Positions 17,583 through 25,868 of a stretch of DNA of 64,000 bases are shown here, piece after piece. Position 1 is the stretch's first letter. Each line of letters starts with the position of its first letter. The notes below the pieces were generated by a model that made no database searches, was not told the origin of the DNA, and saw only the letters and a list, made by a program, of their open reading frames with translations. Source of the stretch: Ornatilinea apprima (GTDB lineage: Bacteria; Chloroflexota; Anaerolineae; Anaerolineales; Anaerolineaceae); contig NZ_LGCL01000015.1 in NCBI RefSeq assembly GCF_001306115.1, positions 124,001 to 188,000 of the forward strand, given 5' to 3'. A program made the translations under genes and the position numbers.

Positions 17583-17747
17583 TTACGCTCCCACTTTGAC
17601 GAACATACTTTTACTCACCCCACAGTCGGGGCATACCCAATCGTCTGGAATATCTTCAAAAGGCGTCCCCGGCGCGATGCCGCCGTCCGGGTCGCCGTAT
17701 GCCGGATCGTAAATATAACCGCAGCTGGTGCATTCCCATTTATCCAT
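17583..17747 (-). CDS. Rubredoxin
   Basis: A 54-aa rubredoxin, the usual length. It reads [15 protein letters not shown] at the start and [13 protein letters not shown] near the end. The four iron ligands are C6, C9, C39 and C42, and the family aromatic and Pro-Gly pattern ([19 protein letters not shown]) is complete. It carries single electrons on one Fe(Cys)4 centre in the cytoplasm. The start ATG has GGAGG seven bases upstream. Six bases separate it from the reductase gene, forming a natural electron-donor/acceptor pair. The small size makes it easy to overlook. Confidence 0.95.
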   Translation of the reverse strand: MDKWECTSCGYIYDPAYGDPDGGIAPGTPFEDIPDDWVCPDCGVSKSMFVKVGA

Positions 17748-17831
17748 GTTCTTGCCTCCGTTGAATAGTGTACAAACCTATTATCCATTATTGAAGCTCG
17801 CGCCCGCTTTGTCAAGCGCTCCCCAGCCGGT

Positions 17832-18089
17832 TCATTCCTCCCGCGAACCACCATGAATTTCAGCCACCGGCTCGTTGATCCGCACTTTGCTGCCCGCTTC
17901 CACCAGCAGGCGCGCGAATCCGCTGGCCGGCGCGGTCGCTTCGCTTTCCACCTTTTCGCTTTCATAGGCAAAGAAAGCCTGCCCGGCCTCTATCCACTCG
18001 CCATCCTTCACCAGCCAGCGCGTCAGCACCGCGCTGGCCTTCACCAGGTCTTTTTTGGGCATCAAAACCAAAATCACATTCTCATCCAT
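17832..18089 (-). CDS. Free-standing lipoyl/biotinyl-attachment domain protein (first copy)
   Basis: An 85-aa single lipoyl-like barrel. LVMPKKDLVKASAVLTRWLVKDGEWIEAGQAFFAYESEK contains the predicted modified Lys, K46 in YESEKVE, followed by ATAPASGFARLLV. The sequence resembles E2-type lipoyl domains (ESEK/ESDK site) without any catalytic core. I start it at ATG 18089, which has GAAGGGAG just upstream. It is the first gene of a four-gene run: lipoyl domain, rubredoxin (84 nt gap), reductase, lipoyl domain. It is divergent from ubiX. Only about a third of residues match the second copy, so the two are not a recent duplication. Confidence 0.83.
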   Translation of the reverse strand: MDENVILVLMPKKDLVKASAVLTRWLVKDGEWIEAGQAFFAYESEKVESEATAPASGFARLLVEAGSKVRINEPVAEIHGGSREE

Positions 18090-18198
18090 CTGCGCTCCCT
18101 TCAACCTTTCTGGTTAATTTTACTCTTCCCTGCCAATTGACGCCGCTGCCGCTTCGGGATACACTCAGCAGTAACAGCTACCCGGAAAGAGGCTTCCC

Positions 18199-18771
18199 CT
18201 GAACGAGAAAGACAAACGCCTGATCATAGCCATTACCGGTGCCAGTGGCGCGGTTTACGGCATCCGCGCCCTGCAAATTCTGCGCGCCGCCAGAGTGGAG
18301 ACCCACCTGGTGATCAGCGCCGCCGCGGCTCTCACCATTCCCCAGGAAACAAGCTGGAGTGTTGCGCAGGTGCTGGAGCTGGCTGATTTCACCTATTCCG
18401 ACAGCGACACCGGCGCGCGGATTGCCTCCGGCTCTTTTTCCGCGAACGGCATGCTTATTGCCCCCTGTTCCATCAAAACCCTTTCCGCAGTTGCCAACTC
18501 CGCCTGCGACACGCTCATCGCCCGCGCCGCCGACGTTTGCCTCAAAGAAGGCCGCCCGCTGCTCCTCGCCGTGCGCGAAACCCCGCTGCATCGTGGTCAC
18601 CTGCGCCTGATGGACCTGGCCGCCCGCTCCGGCGCGGTCATTTTCCCACCCGTCCCCGCCTTCTACGGCCACCCACAAACCCTGCAAGACGTCATCGACG
18701 CCAGTGTTGGGCGCATGCTCGCCCGCCTCGGTATCGAAAACGAACTCTACCCCCGCTGGACCGGCCTGTAA
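18199..18771 (+). CDS. ubiX: UbiX-type flavin prenyltransferase, probable CTG start
   Basis: UbiX joins a dimethylallyl group to FMN to make the prenylated flavin used by UbiD decarboxylases. The family N-terminus KRLIIAITGASGAVYGIRAL and the motifs SGSFSANGMLIAPCSIKTLSAVA and LLLAVRETPLHRGHL are complete. These N-terminal residues lie upstream of the first ATG (18295), so the gene must start earlier. An in-frame stop is at 18172-18174 and no ATG, GTG or TTG lies between it and the conserved Gly-rich loop. The best candidate is CTG at 18199, six nt after GGAAAGAGG; this gives 190 aa, normal for the family. No ubiD is in the window. Confidence 0.9.
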   Translation: MNEKDKRLIIAITGASGAVYGIRALQILRAARVETHLVISAAAALTIPQETSWSVAQVLELADFTYSDSDTGARIASGSFSANGMLIAPCSIKTLSAVANSACDTLIARAADVCLKEGRPLLLAVRETPLHRGHLRLMDLAARSGAVIFPPVPAFYGHPQTLQDVIDASVGRMLARLGIENELYPRWTGL

Positions 18772-18776
18772 CTCCG

Positions 18777-19300
18777 CCGTCTTCCTGCTCTTGCGATTGA
18801 TCAACACCAGGTAGGGTGGCGTGGAGGGCGGACAATCTGCCTTGAATCGAATAGCATCAATCCCCGCCCGAAACCCACCATCTTCTTGCTCTTGCGATTG
18901 ATCAACACCAGGTAGGGTGGCGTGGAGGGCGGACACGCTATTCTGGCTCTAATGGCCTCCCTCCCCGCCCGAAACCCACCATCTTCTTGCTCTTGCGATT
19001 GACCAACACCAGGTAGGGTGGCGTGGAGGGCGGACGCGCAATTCTGACTCGAACGGCCTCCATCCCCGCCCGAAACCCACCATGTTCTTGCTCTTGCGAT
19101 TGACCAACACCAGGTAGGGTGGCGTGGAGGGCGGACGCGCTATTCTGACTCGAATGGCCTCCCTCCCCGCCCGAAACCCACCATCTTCTTGCTCTTGCGA
19201 TTGATCAACACCAGGTAGGGTGGCGTGGAGGGCGGACGCGCTATTCTGACTCGAACGGTCTCCATCCCCGCCCGAAACCCACCGTCTTCTTGCTCTTGCA
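18777..19300. repeat. Tandem array of a 101-bp unit, five full copies plus a partial sixth
   Basis: The same 101-bp unit starts at 18781, 18882, 18983, 19084 and 19185, with a partial copy at 19286-19300. Each unit contains CACCAGGTAGGGTGGCGTGG, a variable ~30-bp centre and CCCCGCCCGAAACCCACC. GGGTGG...GGGCGG in the first part can pair with CCGCCC...CCACCC in the second, so each unit can fold into an imperfect hairpin. Copies 1, 2 and 5 have TTGATCAA where copies 3 and 4 have TTGACCAA. The array fills almost the whole 591-nt gap between ubiX and folK. Since 101 is not a multiple of 3, open frames read through it are artefacts. Confidence 0.95.
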
Positions 19301-19362
19301 ACTCCCAACTCATCCAAATCAAGTAAAATAAACCCATCAAACCGTACGCGGATTGGGACTCC

Positions 19363-19851
19363 ATGAACCACACCATTTATCTCGCCCTGGGCACCAACCT
19401 GGGCGACCGCCAGCAAAACCTTGCCACCGCCCTGCGTCTTCTCGAAGCGCAGGTTCAAGGCGTGCATTCTTCCCCCATCTACGAAACCGCCCCCTGGGGC
19501 TACCTGGAGCAGGACAATTTTCTCAATATCGTCGCGCGCGGGCAAACCCGCCTCACCCCCCCGCAGCTTTTCAACCTCGTAAAAAGTATTGAAAACGAGA
19601 TGGGCCGCGTCAAAATCATCAAAGACGGGCCGCGTTTGATCGATATCGACATCCTTTTCTACGACAACCAGCTCTACAATTCCCCCACCCTCGAAATTCC
19701 TCACCCGCGCATGCGCGGGCGCTCCTTCGTCCTCGTTCCACTCGCCGACCTGGCCCCCGATTTCATTCACCCCGTCTATCACCTCGCCATCCGCCAGCTC
19801 GCCGCCGAAACAGACCCGTCCACCCTCTGGCTCTACAACCCCCGTCCTTAA
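19363..19851 (+). CDS. folK: 2-amino-4-hydroxy-6-hydroxymethyldihydropteridine diphosphokinase (HPPK)
   Basis: HPPK transfers pyrophosphate from ATP to 6-hydroxymethyl-7,8-dihydropterin in folate synthesis. The 162-aa protein has all the marks: YLALGTNLGDRQQNL at residues 4-18, SSPIYETAPWG, the metal/ATP loop GPRLIDIDILFY (the two Asp bind Mg), and LEIPHPRMRGRSFVLVPLADLAPD. Length is normal. The ATG follows GGGACTCC; a possible -10 (TAAAAT) is at 19324-19329. No other folate genes are adjacent, which is common for scattered folK copies. It converges on the dipeptidase gene. Confidence 0.96.
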   Translation: MNHTIYLALGTNLGDRQQNLATALRLLEAQVQGVHSSPIYETAPWGYLEQDNFLNIVARGQTRLTPPQLFNLVKSIENEMGRVKIIKDGPRLIDIDILFYDNQLYNSPTLEIPHPRMRGRSFVLVPLADLAPDFIHPVYHLAIRQLAAETDPSTLWLYNPRP

Positions 19852-19865
19852 TCCCGCTGCCGGCG

Positions 19866-19895
19866 CAAAAAAGGCCGGTAATATACCCGGCCTTC
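19866..19895 (-). terminator. Terminator between folK and the dipeptidase gene
   Basis: AAGGCCGG (19871-19878) pairs with CCGGCCTT (19887-19894). On the minus strand the stem is followed by a T run, so it terminates the dipeptidase transcript; it could also stop folK on the other strand. Confidence 0.8.
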
Positions 19896-19915
19896 TGGAT
19901 AAGTTGATTTTTGCG

Positions 19916-21013
19916 CTACGCTGGCAGGTGCTTGAACAGCACTCGCAGCCAGTTTTCGTGGAAAATCGCGTCGATCTCGCCTTCCGCGTACCCTCGTTTC
20001 GCCAGCAGATCTTCCAGCTTTTGCAAGTCGGCAATCGTGTCAATGCCATCCGGCACATCCTGCACCCCCGCGCACCCGTCAAAATCGGTACCCAGCGCCA
20101 CATGCCAGGCGTTGCCGGCCAGATCGCAGATATGGTCAATATGATCCACCACCCGTTCCAGCGGCACCGCCGAGCGGGCCACAGAGCGCGTCCAACCGCG
20201 GGTGAGAAAGGCGTTGTACGGCACCATGCCCATCACCCCGTCGCGGCGGATCAGCTCGCGAATCACACGGTCACTCAGGTGGCGGTTGGATGCCGGGTCA
20301 TTCACCACCGCCGCCGGGTTGGAATGGCTGGCGATCATCACCCCGGGGTAAAACTCCAGCGCCTGCAGCACCGACTCTTCATCCATGTGGCTCAGATCCA
20401 AAATCATCCCCAACTCGGAGATCTTCTCCAACAGCGCGTATCCTTCCGCCGTCAGCGGTCCTGGGCTGCCGGTTCCTCCACACAGGCGGGTGGTCTTCCA
20501 GGCCGGGCCAATCAGGCGCACGCCCAGGTCCCACCACATTTTCAATTCATCCGGCGTTTGCACCGCTTCCGCGTTTTCCATCAGCAGCAGCAAACCCACC
20601 GGCGCGGGGTGATCTTCATCTGCCCGCGCCCACTGTGCCAGATGCGCCTTCAATTCTACCTGGCTGGCAATCAGACGGAATTTGTCCGGGTGATCAAACG
20701 CCATTTGCTGGTAAACATCCAGCTGCCGCAGATAGATCTGGTTGGCCTCTTTCGCGCTGGCGTAACTGTGCACATCCCAATCGCCCCAACGGTGCTGTTG
20801 AGGCGTGGCAAACAGCGTGGCGAACACCAGCGCAACCTGCCCCTGCTGGTACGCTCCCCAACTGATCACCGTGTCGCCATTCACCTGCGGAACGCGCGTG
20901 CCGGCTTCCAACGCGCGCGTCTCTGCCACACTGCGCGTGTAATCACGGCCGAAGGTCATCACATTCCAGGCGATATCCTGGTGTCCATCAATCAACATGC
21001 GTTTTTTCTTCAT
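19916..21013 (-). CDS. Membrane dipeptidase (peptidase family M19)
   Basis: A 365-aa zinc dipeptidase of the renal dipeptidase family, which cleaves dipeptides including some with D-residues. Metal ligands are visible in LIDGHQD near the N-terminus, DLSHMDEESV, and ASHSNPAAVVNDPASNRHLSDRVIRELIRRDGVMG in the centre. C-terminal GTDFDGCAGVQDVPDGIDTIADL is typical. No signal peptide is evident, so it is probably cytoplasmic. I start it at ATG 21013; a GTG six bases earlier is possible. It is transcribed in the same direction as the GH1 gene upstream but separated from it by a strong hairpin. Confidence 0.93.
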   Translation of the reverse strand: MKKKRMLIDGHQDIAWNVMTFGRDYTRSVAETRALEAGTRVPQVNGDTVISWGAYQQGQVALVFATLFATPQQHRWGDWDVHSYASAKEANQIYLRQLDVYQQMAFDHPDKFRLIASQVELKAHLAQWARADEDHPAPVGLLLLMENAEAVQTPDELKMWWDLGVRLIGPAWKTTRLCGGTGSPGPLTAEGYALLEKISELGMILDLSHMDEESVLQALEFYPGVMIASHSNPAAVVNDPASNRHLSDRVIRELIRRDGVMGMVPYNAFLTRGWTRSVARSAVPLERVVDHIDHICDLAGNAWHVALGTDFDGCAGVQDVPDGIDTIADLQKLEDLLAKRGYAEGEIDAIFHENWLRVLFKHLPA

Positions 21014-21035
21014 CGTCACCCGTTGTTACGCTCCC

Positions 21036-21080
21036 ATCAGAATAAATGCACTTCACCCTGAACTGGTGAAGTGCATTTGG
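21036..21080 (-). terminator. Terminator closing the disaccharide-use locus
   Basis: A perfect 14-bp stem, AAATGCACTTCACC (21044-21057) with GGTGAAGTGCATTT (21065-21078), and a 7-nt loop. On the minus strand it is followed by ATTCTGATG, with T residues at the stem base. It lies about 110 nt past the GH1 stop. Confidence 0.75.
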
Positions 21081-21190
21081 AAAATTACTGATCATGCAGT
21101 CCAATCACCCGGTGAAGAAGGTTGCCCGTCCTCAACCGCTTTGAGTTTACCACCGGCTCTGGAAAACTTCAAACCATTGCGCTGACCGCA

Positions 21191-22537
21191 TCAATCCGCG
21201 AATCCGTTCTGCCGGATCACCTGCCGGTACCAGGCGTAACTCAATTTCGGCGTGCGCTTCAGGCTTTCATAATCCACATAGATTAATCCAAACCGCTTCG
21301 AGCAGCCGAATCCCCACTCAAAATTATCCATCAACGACCAGGCAAAGTAACCCTTTAGCGGCACACCTTCTTGGATTGCCGCCGCGGACATGCGGAAATG
21401 CTCGCGCAGATAGGCCACTCGATCCTCGTCCAGCACCTGGCCTTTCTCGTCCAGCGCATCGGGGAAGGCGCCCCCGTTTTCGGTGATGTACAGCGCAGGG
21501 AAGGTGTAGCGTTCATTCAGCCACACCAGCACATCCAGCAGCCCCTGCGGATAAATTTCCCAGCCCATCTCGGTCTTGTGCTGCGCGGCCGTCACGGTCA
21601 CCGGCAGGTTATCCTCTTCCGCGATCTCGGCTGAGCGCGCGATGCGCCGCGTGTAGTAATTGACTCCCAAGAAATCCAGCGGCGCGGCCATTGCGTTCAA
21701 ATCGCCCGGCTGGATGAATTCCAGCTTCATTTTGAAATAGTCCGCCACCGCCTGGGGATAACCGCGTCCGACCAGCGGCTCTAAAAACCACAGGTGATGC
21801 GCGGCCCGCGCCATCCAGGCCGCCTGCTGGTCTTCCGCGCTCACCGAAGCCGGGTAAGCTGGAATAATATCCAGCACGATGCCGGCCTGTGCGCCCGCCG
21901 CGTTCTGGCGGATCACCGGCAGGCTGTGCGCGTGCGCCAGCAGCAGATGATGCGCCGCCGCGAAGCTGTCTTCCAGGCTGGTGCGCCCCGGCGCGTGCCG
22001 TCCGTCGCGATAGCCAACAAACGCGCTCACAAACGGCTCATTGAGCGTGATCCAATGTTTCACCCGGTCACCCAGGGCGCGGGTGGTCGCGCCCGCGTAC
22101 TCCACAAACGCCGCTGCCGTTTCGCGCGCCGGCCAGCCGCCCTGATCTTCCAGCGCCTGCGGCAGATCCCAGTGATACAGCGTAACAAAGGGCGTGATCT
22201 CCGCTTCCAGCAGCGCGTCCACCAGGCGGCTGTAAAAATCCAGGCCGGCCGGGTTTACCTTTCCGCGTCCCTGCGGCAAAATGCGCGGCCAGGCTGTGGA
22301 AAAGCGGTAGGCTTTAATCCCCAGGTCTTTCATCAGCGCGATGTCCTCGCGCCAGCGGTGGTAATGGTCGCAGGCCACATCACCCGTGTCGCCATTCAGC
22401 ACCTTGCCCGGCGTGTGACTGAAGCGGTCCCAAATCGACTCGCCCCGCCCATCTTCATTCCAGCCCCCTTCAATCTGATAGGCCGCCGTGGCCGCGCCCC
22501 ACACAAAGCCGTCCGGAAACTTCACTTCGCTGCTCAT
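21191..22537 (-). CDS. GH1 family beta-glucosidase
   Basis: A 448-aa complete family 1 glycosidase. FPDGFVWGAATAAYQIEG at the N-terminus, acid/base Glu in HWITLNEPF, nucleophile Glu in YITENGGAF, and SLMDNFEWGFG near the C-terminus are all intact. No signal peptide is present, so it should hydrolyse imported beta-glucosides or cello-oligosaccharides in the cytoplasm. The start ATG overlaps the upstream stop by one base (TGATG), with GGAGAAGGA just before it; a longer frame reaching 22663 is an overlap artefact. It is the last gene of the locus led by lacI and follows two GH94 phosphorylases, giving parallel phosphorolytic and hydrolytic routes. Confidence 0.96.
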   Translation of the reverse strand: MSSEVKFPDGFVWGAATAAYQIEGGWNEDGRGESIWDRFSHTPGKVLNGDTGDVACDHYHRWREDIALMKDLGIKAYRFSTAWPRILPQGRGKVNPAGLDFYSRLVDALLEAEITPFVTLYHWDLPQALEDQGGWPARETAAAFVEYAGATTRALGDRVKHWITLNEPFVSAFVGYRDGRHAPGRTSLEDSFAAAHHLLLAHAHSLPVIRQNAAGAQAGIVLDIIPAYPASVSAEDQQAAWMARAAHHLWFLEPLVGRGYPQAVADYFKMKLEFIQPGDLNAMAAPLDFLGVNYYTRRIARSAEIAEEDNLPVTVTAAQHKTEMGWEIYPQGLLDVLVWLNERYTFPALYITENGGAFPDALDEKGQVLDEDRVAYLREHFRMSAAAIQEGVPLKGYFAWSLMDNFEWGFGCSKRFGLIYVDYESLKRTPKLSYAWYRQVIRQNGFAD

Positions 22538-23445
22538 CACATTCCTTCTCCTTCCACGCTCAGGTGACCGCACAGGCGCGCGGCAGCCAGCCAGGCTTCT
22601 TCCAGGTCTTCCGGCATGCGGCCGGCTGGCTGCGCCTCCCAGGTTTCCGCCAGACTGACGCACTTCCCCGGCTGCACCCGCTCCAAAGGGCCCAGTGATT
22701 CCAGCTCGGCATAATGCGAATTGACATACACCTCCAGGTTGCAGCCCCGGTCCGGGTAATTGGCTCCCGGAAGCACCGCGAAACGCTTGCAGAACAGAGT
22801 CTCCGCGTGCCAGTAAGCGGCCCAGCCGTACGGATTATAATACCCAATTTTCAAAAGCTGGCCGCGGTCTTCTCCCCGCACGAACAGATGATCTTCCTTC
22901 ACGATCACCCGCGGATCATTCCAATGCGCGTACGGCCACAGCACCAGGTTGCGGTTGGGCAGAAACTCATTTCCCAACGGCGCGTTGGCCTGCGGCAGGA
23001 TCACCGTGCCGCCCGGCGGCAGCATGGTGATCGCCCACGGCGCGATCTCCATCTCAGTTGGCGATTGGTTTTCCAGACGGTGGGTCAGCTTCACCTCGCG
23101 CCCGTCCGGCTCCATCTCCACCCGCAACGCGCGCTGCAGGCCGGTGATCCTTTCTACAGCCTGCACCAGTTCAACCCCATTCGGCAGCGTCTCCACGAGC
23201 GGCGCGTCATTGTCAGGAAAGCCGGTCAGGTCTGGCTGTTCAGGCGCGTACCACAAGCGGTGGCCACCGTACAGCCGGTATTCCCCATGCGCTGTTTTCC
23301 AGCCTTCGCCGGGTGTCTCTGCCAGCAAGTTCTTGTCGCTGCCCCGCAGGCGAAACCCCACAATTCGCGGCCCGGCATTTTTCAAGTATTCAACACAATA
23401 ATGGGTGTTCTGAATCAACTCAGAAGGATAACCATAATAATTCAT
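22537..23445 (-). CDS. DUF4380 protein, galactose-mutarotase-like fold
   Basis: A 302-aa protein that I recognise as DUF4380, a family with the aldose-epimerase-like beta-sandwich. Typical pieces are GPRIVGFRLRGSDKNLL, EYRLYGGHRLWYAPE, VKLTHRLENQS and EIAPWAITMLPPGGTVILP. No enzyme activity is established for the family; members sit beside glycoside phosphorylase genes, so a role in anomer handling of released sugars is plausible but unproven. It starts 3 nt after the second GH94 gene and its stop overlaps the GH1 start, so it is translated as part of this operon. Confidence 0.82.
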   Translation of the reverse strand: MNYYGYPSELIQNTHYCVEYLKNAGPRIVGFRLRGSDKNLLAETPGEGWKTAHGEYRLYGGHRLWYAPEQPDLTGFPDNDAPLVETLPNGVELVQAVERITGLQRALRVEMEPDGREVKLTHRLENQSPTEMEIAPWAITMLPPGGTVILPQANAPLGNEFLPNRNLVLWPYAHWNDPRVIVKEDHLFVRGEDRGQLLKIGYYNPYGWAAYWHAETLFCKRFAVLPGANYPDRGCNLEVYVNSHYAELESLGPLERVQPGKCVSLAETWEAQPAGRMPEDLEEAWLAAARLCGHLSVEGEGM

Positions 23446-23448
23446 GCC

Positions 23449-25860
23449 TTACGCTCCCAGGCTGGCCTCGATAATGTGTACATTGGAATCCTGGAAAATG
23501 GGCGCCTGATTGCCCTCGATTCGCGCGCCGTCCACCAGCAAATGCGGTACACCGCGATGAAGTCCGCGCGGATTCTTCACCCGAATCTCGTACCGGCAGC
23601 CGCGGAACTCACGCCTTACGCTGAACCCGTCCCACTCCGCCGGAATGCAGGGGTCAATCCGCAGCCCGTCATAGTCCGGTTGAATACCCAAAATATGTTT
23701 GGTTGCCGCCTGGTACATCCATGACGCCGTGCCCGACAACCAGGTGTTGCGCGCCAGCCCGAACTGCGGGTGTTCATCACCCAGCACATTCTGCGGATAT
23801 ACATACGGTTCGCATTCATAACCATCCAGCTCGTCATTTTTGGCCGCCGGGTTAATCTGCCGGTAATATTCATAGGCCTGGTCGCCGTGCCCCAGCCTGG
23901 TTTCGGCGATCACCAGCCACGGGTTGGAATGCAGGAAGATACCCCCGTTTTCCTTGGCGCCGGGCGGGTAAGTGCTCACTCCACCCAGGCGCGGATCAAA
24001 GCCGGTGTATCCAGGCGCGCTCAGCTTAACGCCCCGCGGGGTGTTCAGGCGCTCGCGCACCGACTGCAGGGCCTGTTCCGCCCGCTCCGTGCTGGCAAAC
24101 CCGGAAAGCACCGCCCACGACTGCCCGTTGAGAAAGATTTGCCCGTACTGGTTTTTTGCCGAACCCAGCGGGCTGCCCTGAGCGTCAAAATAGCGCACGT
24201 ACCACGCGCCGTCCCAGGCGTGCTGCTCCACCCGCGCGCGCATTTCCTGGTAGTACGCTTCGTAATGCCGGGCGGCATCCTCATCACCCAAATAGCCCAG
24301 CAGCCCAATCCACTCGCGCAGCGCCGCGCCGAAAAGATGGGCGGTGAAGAGCGACTCTGCCCCGCGGGGTAAATTGACCGTGTCATTCCAGTCCGCGAAA
24401 CCCAGCAGCGGCAAGCCATGCGCTCCTACATCCCGCCAGGTGAACTCCAGCCCACGCCGGATGTGTTCCATCACGCTGCCGCGCTGGCGCTTTTCCACCG
24501 CCAGGCCTTCTTCGTAAAACGGCAGCTCTTCTCGCAGAAACGCAAAATCGCCCGTTTCCTTCAAATAGGCGCATACAGCCAGCACCATCCACAGGTGGTC
24601 GTCCGAGTAATAATGCGGCGCGTTGGGCACCTCGCGCGAATCACCCGCGTTGGCTTCCATCGTTGAGGCATAGAACTGGTGCATCGCGCTCCCCGCGGGG
24701 GTTTGCACCGAGAGCAGATTACACATCAACGCTTTGGCCTCACCCGGCGCCTGCGCCAGCACGCCCATCACGTCTTGCGAGCTGTCACGGAAGCCAATTC
24801 CGCGCCCGCCAAAACCCAACTGGTACAGGGACAGATCGCGCGACCAATTCTTGGTGATGTAGCATTGGTGCGGGTTGTGCGTGTTGAGCATGGCGTTGAA
24901 GGCCGCATCGGGGGTTTGCACCTGCTGTTTATCAAAATAGGCCGCCCAAAACGCCTTGATCTCAGCGAGCGCGGCCTCCACCTGCGCCGCCGAAGAATAG
25001 CGCCCCAGCAGCTCCAGCGCATCACTGGCCTGCGCCACCTGCCCCAGCAGGGTTACAAAGCGGCGGCTCTCGTTGGGCTGCAGTGATCCCAGGTGCAGCA
25101 TCAACGCGCCGATATTATCACCGCGCAGCGCCTCACCATTCGACAGTTCATCCCCGTCCAGGCTCAGCGGATGCGCCCAGGTGCCGTACTCGTTGTCGCC
25201 CAAAAACCGCTTGCGGTCCGACTCAAACGAAGAGGACGGCCAGGAGGCGGTGAAGAAATTGACCGCCGTATCTTTCTTCATAAACGCGTATTGCAGCAAA
25301 ACCCCGCGCTCAGCGTCTTGCACCCACCGGCTCTGCATCGTCTGCGGCACCCAATCCGCATTGGTGAACTGTTTCAGCGCGTCAAAATGCGAGTATTCCA
25401 CCACCGGGATGGCGTCCAGCGTTAGCGGCCAGCCAGCCAGGTTGGTAATCTCCACATCGCGCACCTCACATGGCGCGCCCTGCGGCACAAACACGCGCGT
25501 TACCACCCTCAACGCGCCGTTTTCAAACACAAACGTGCTCACACCCTGCCCCACCCGGCATTCGTAGCGCGTATATGGCGAAAGGCAGGGGGTGAAATAC
25601 GGCGTCACCAGACGGTAACCATCCGCTTCGCGCACCCGCAGATAGAGTGTCTCTCCGCGAAAATCCGCGGCCGGAAGCTGCGGTATATATTTGGTAATCC
25701 GGTTCAAAGCCGGGTCGCCCTTGCACAACAGCGCGCCGCCGGTCTGGTCCACAAAACCGCCAAACGCCAGCGTGCCAACGTAGTTGATCCACTTCACCGG
25801 CGTTTTAGGGGTGGTAATTACATATTCATGCCGCTCTTCGTCAAAATATCCATACTTCAT
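23449..25860 (-). CDS. GH94 family glycoside phosphorylase, substrate uncertain
   Basis: An 803-aa GH94 phosphorylase: MKYGYFDEERHEYVITTPKTP (N-terminal sandwich), NWSRDLSLYQLGFGGRGIGFRDSSQDVMG in the catalytic barrel, and the catalytic Asp in GFADWNDTVNLP. These enzymes split a beta-linked disaccharide with phosphate to give glucose 1-phosphate and a sugar, with net ATP saving. The substrate-site region differs from the clear cellobiose phosphorylase at 28756 (SLYQLGFG against SYFESGIG), so specificity is likely different, for example another beta-glucosyl disaccharide or a sugar acid. I start it at ATG 25860, 8 nt after the preceding stop, with GTGAGG upstream. No signal peptide; cytoplasmic. 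Confidence 0.9.
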   Translation of the reverse strand: MKYGYFDEERHEYVITTPKTPVKWINYVGTLAFGGFVDQTGGALLCKGDPALNRITKYIPQLPAADFRGETLYLRVREADGYRLVTPYFTPCLSPYTRYECRVGQGVSTFVFENGALRVVTRVFVPQGAPCEVRDVEITNLAGWPLTLDAIPVVEYSHFDALKQFTNADWVPQTMQSRWVQDAERGVLLQYAFMKKDTAVNFFTASWPSSSFESDRKRFLGDNEYGTWAHPLSLDGDELSNGEALRGDNIGALMLHLGSLQPNESRRFVTLLGQVAQASDALELLGRYSSAAQVEAALAEIKAFWAAYFDKQQVQTPDAAFNAMLNTHNPHQCYITKNWSRDLSLYQLGFGGRGIGFRDSSQDVMGVLAQAPGEAKALMCNLLSVQTPAGSAMHQFYASTMEANAGDSREVPNAPHYYSDDHLWMVLAVCAYLKETGDFAFLREELPFYEEGLAVEKRQRGSVMEHIRRGLEFTWRDVGAHGLPLLGFADWNDTVNLPRGAESLFTAHLFGAALREWIGLLGYLGDEDAARHYEAYYQEMRARVEQHAWDGAWYVRYFDAQGSPLGSAKNQYGQIFLNGQSWAVLSGFASTERAEQALQSVRERLNTPRGVKLSAPGYTGFDPRLGGVSTYPPGAKENGGIFLHSNPWLVIAETRLGHGDQAYEYYRQINPAAKNDELDGYECEPYVYPQNVLGDEHPQFGLARNTWLSGTASWMYQAATKHILGIQPDYDGLRIDPCIPAEWDGFSVRREFRGCRYEIRVKNPRGLHRGVPHLLVDGARIEGNQAPIFQDSNVHIIEASLGA

Positions 25861-25868
25861 TGGCTGCC

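Noticed and set aside
18777..19300. CRISPR array
   Set aside because: The 101-bp period has conserved sequence over most of its length; there are no unique spacers of 30-40 bp and no cas genes.
18178..20139. Two long minus-strand ORFs over the repeat array and folK (18178-18936 and 18949-20139)
   Set aside because: They owe their length to the tandem repeat, whose period is not divisible by three, so the peptide changes frame each copy. They also run antisense through ubiX and folK.
19904..21061. 385-aa plus-strand ORF opposite the dipeptidase
   Set aside because: His/Arg/Gln-rich shadow; the minus strand has intact M19 metal motifs.
22538..22663. N-terminal extension of the GH1 enzyme to 22663
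   Set aside because: Arg/Gly-rich, lies wholly inside the coupled DUF4380 gene, while ATG 22537 has a strong ribosome site and the family N-terminus.
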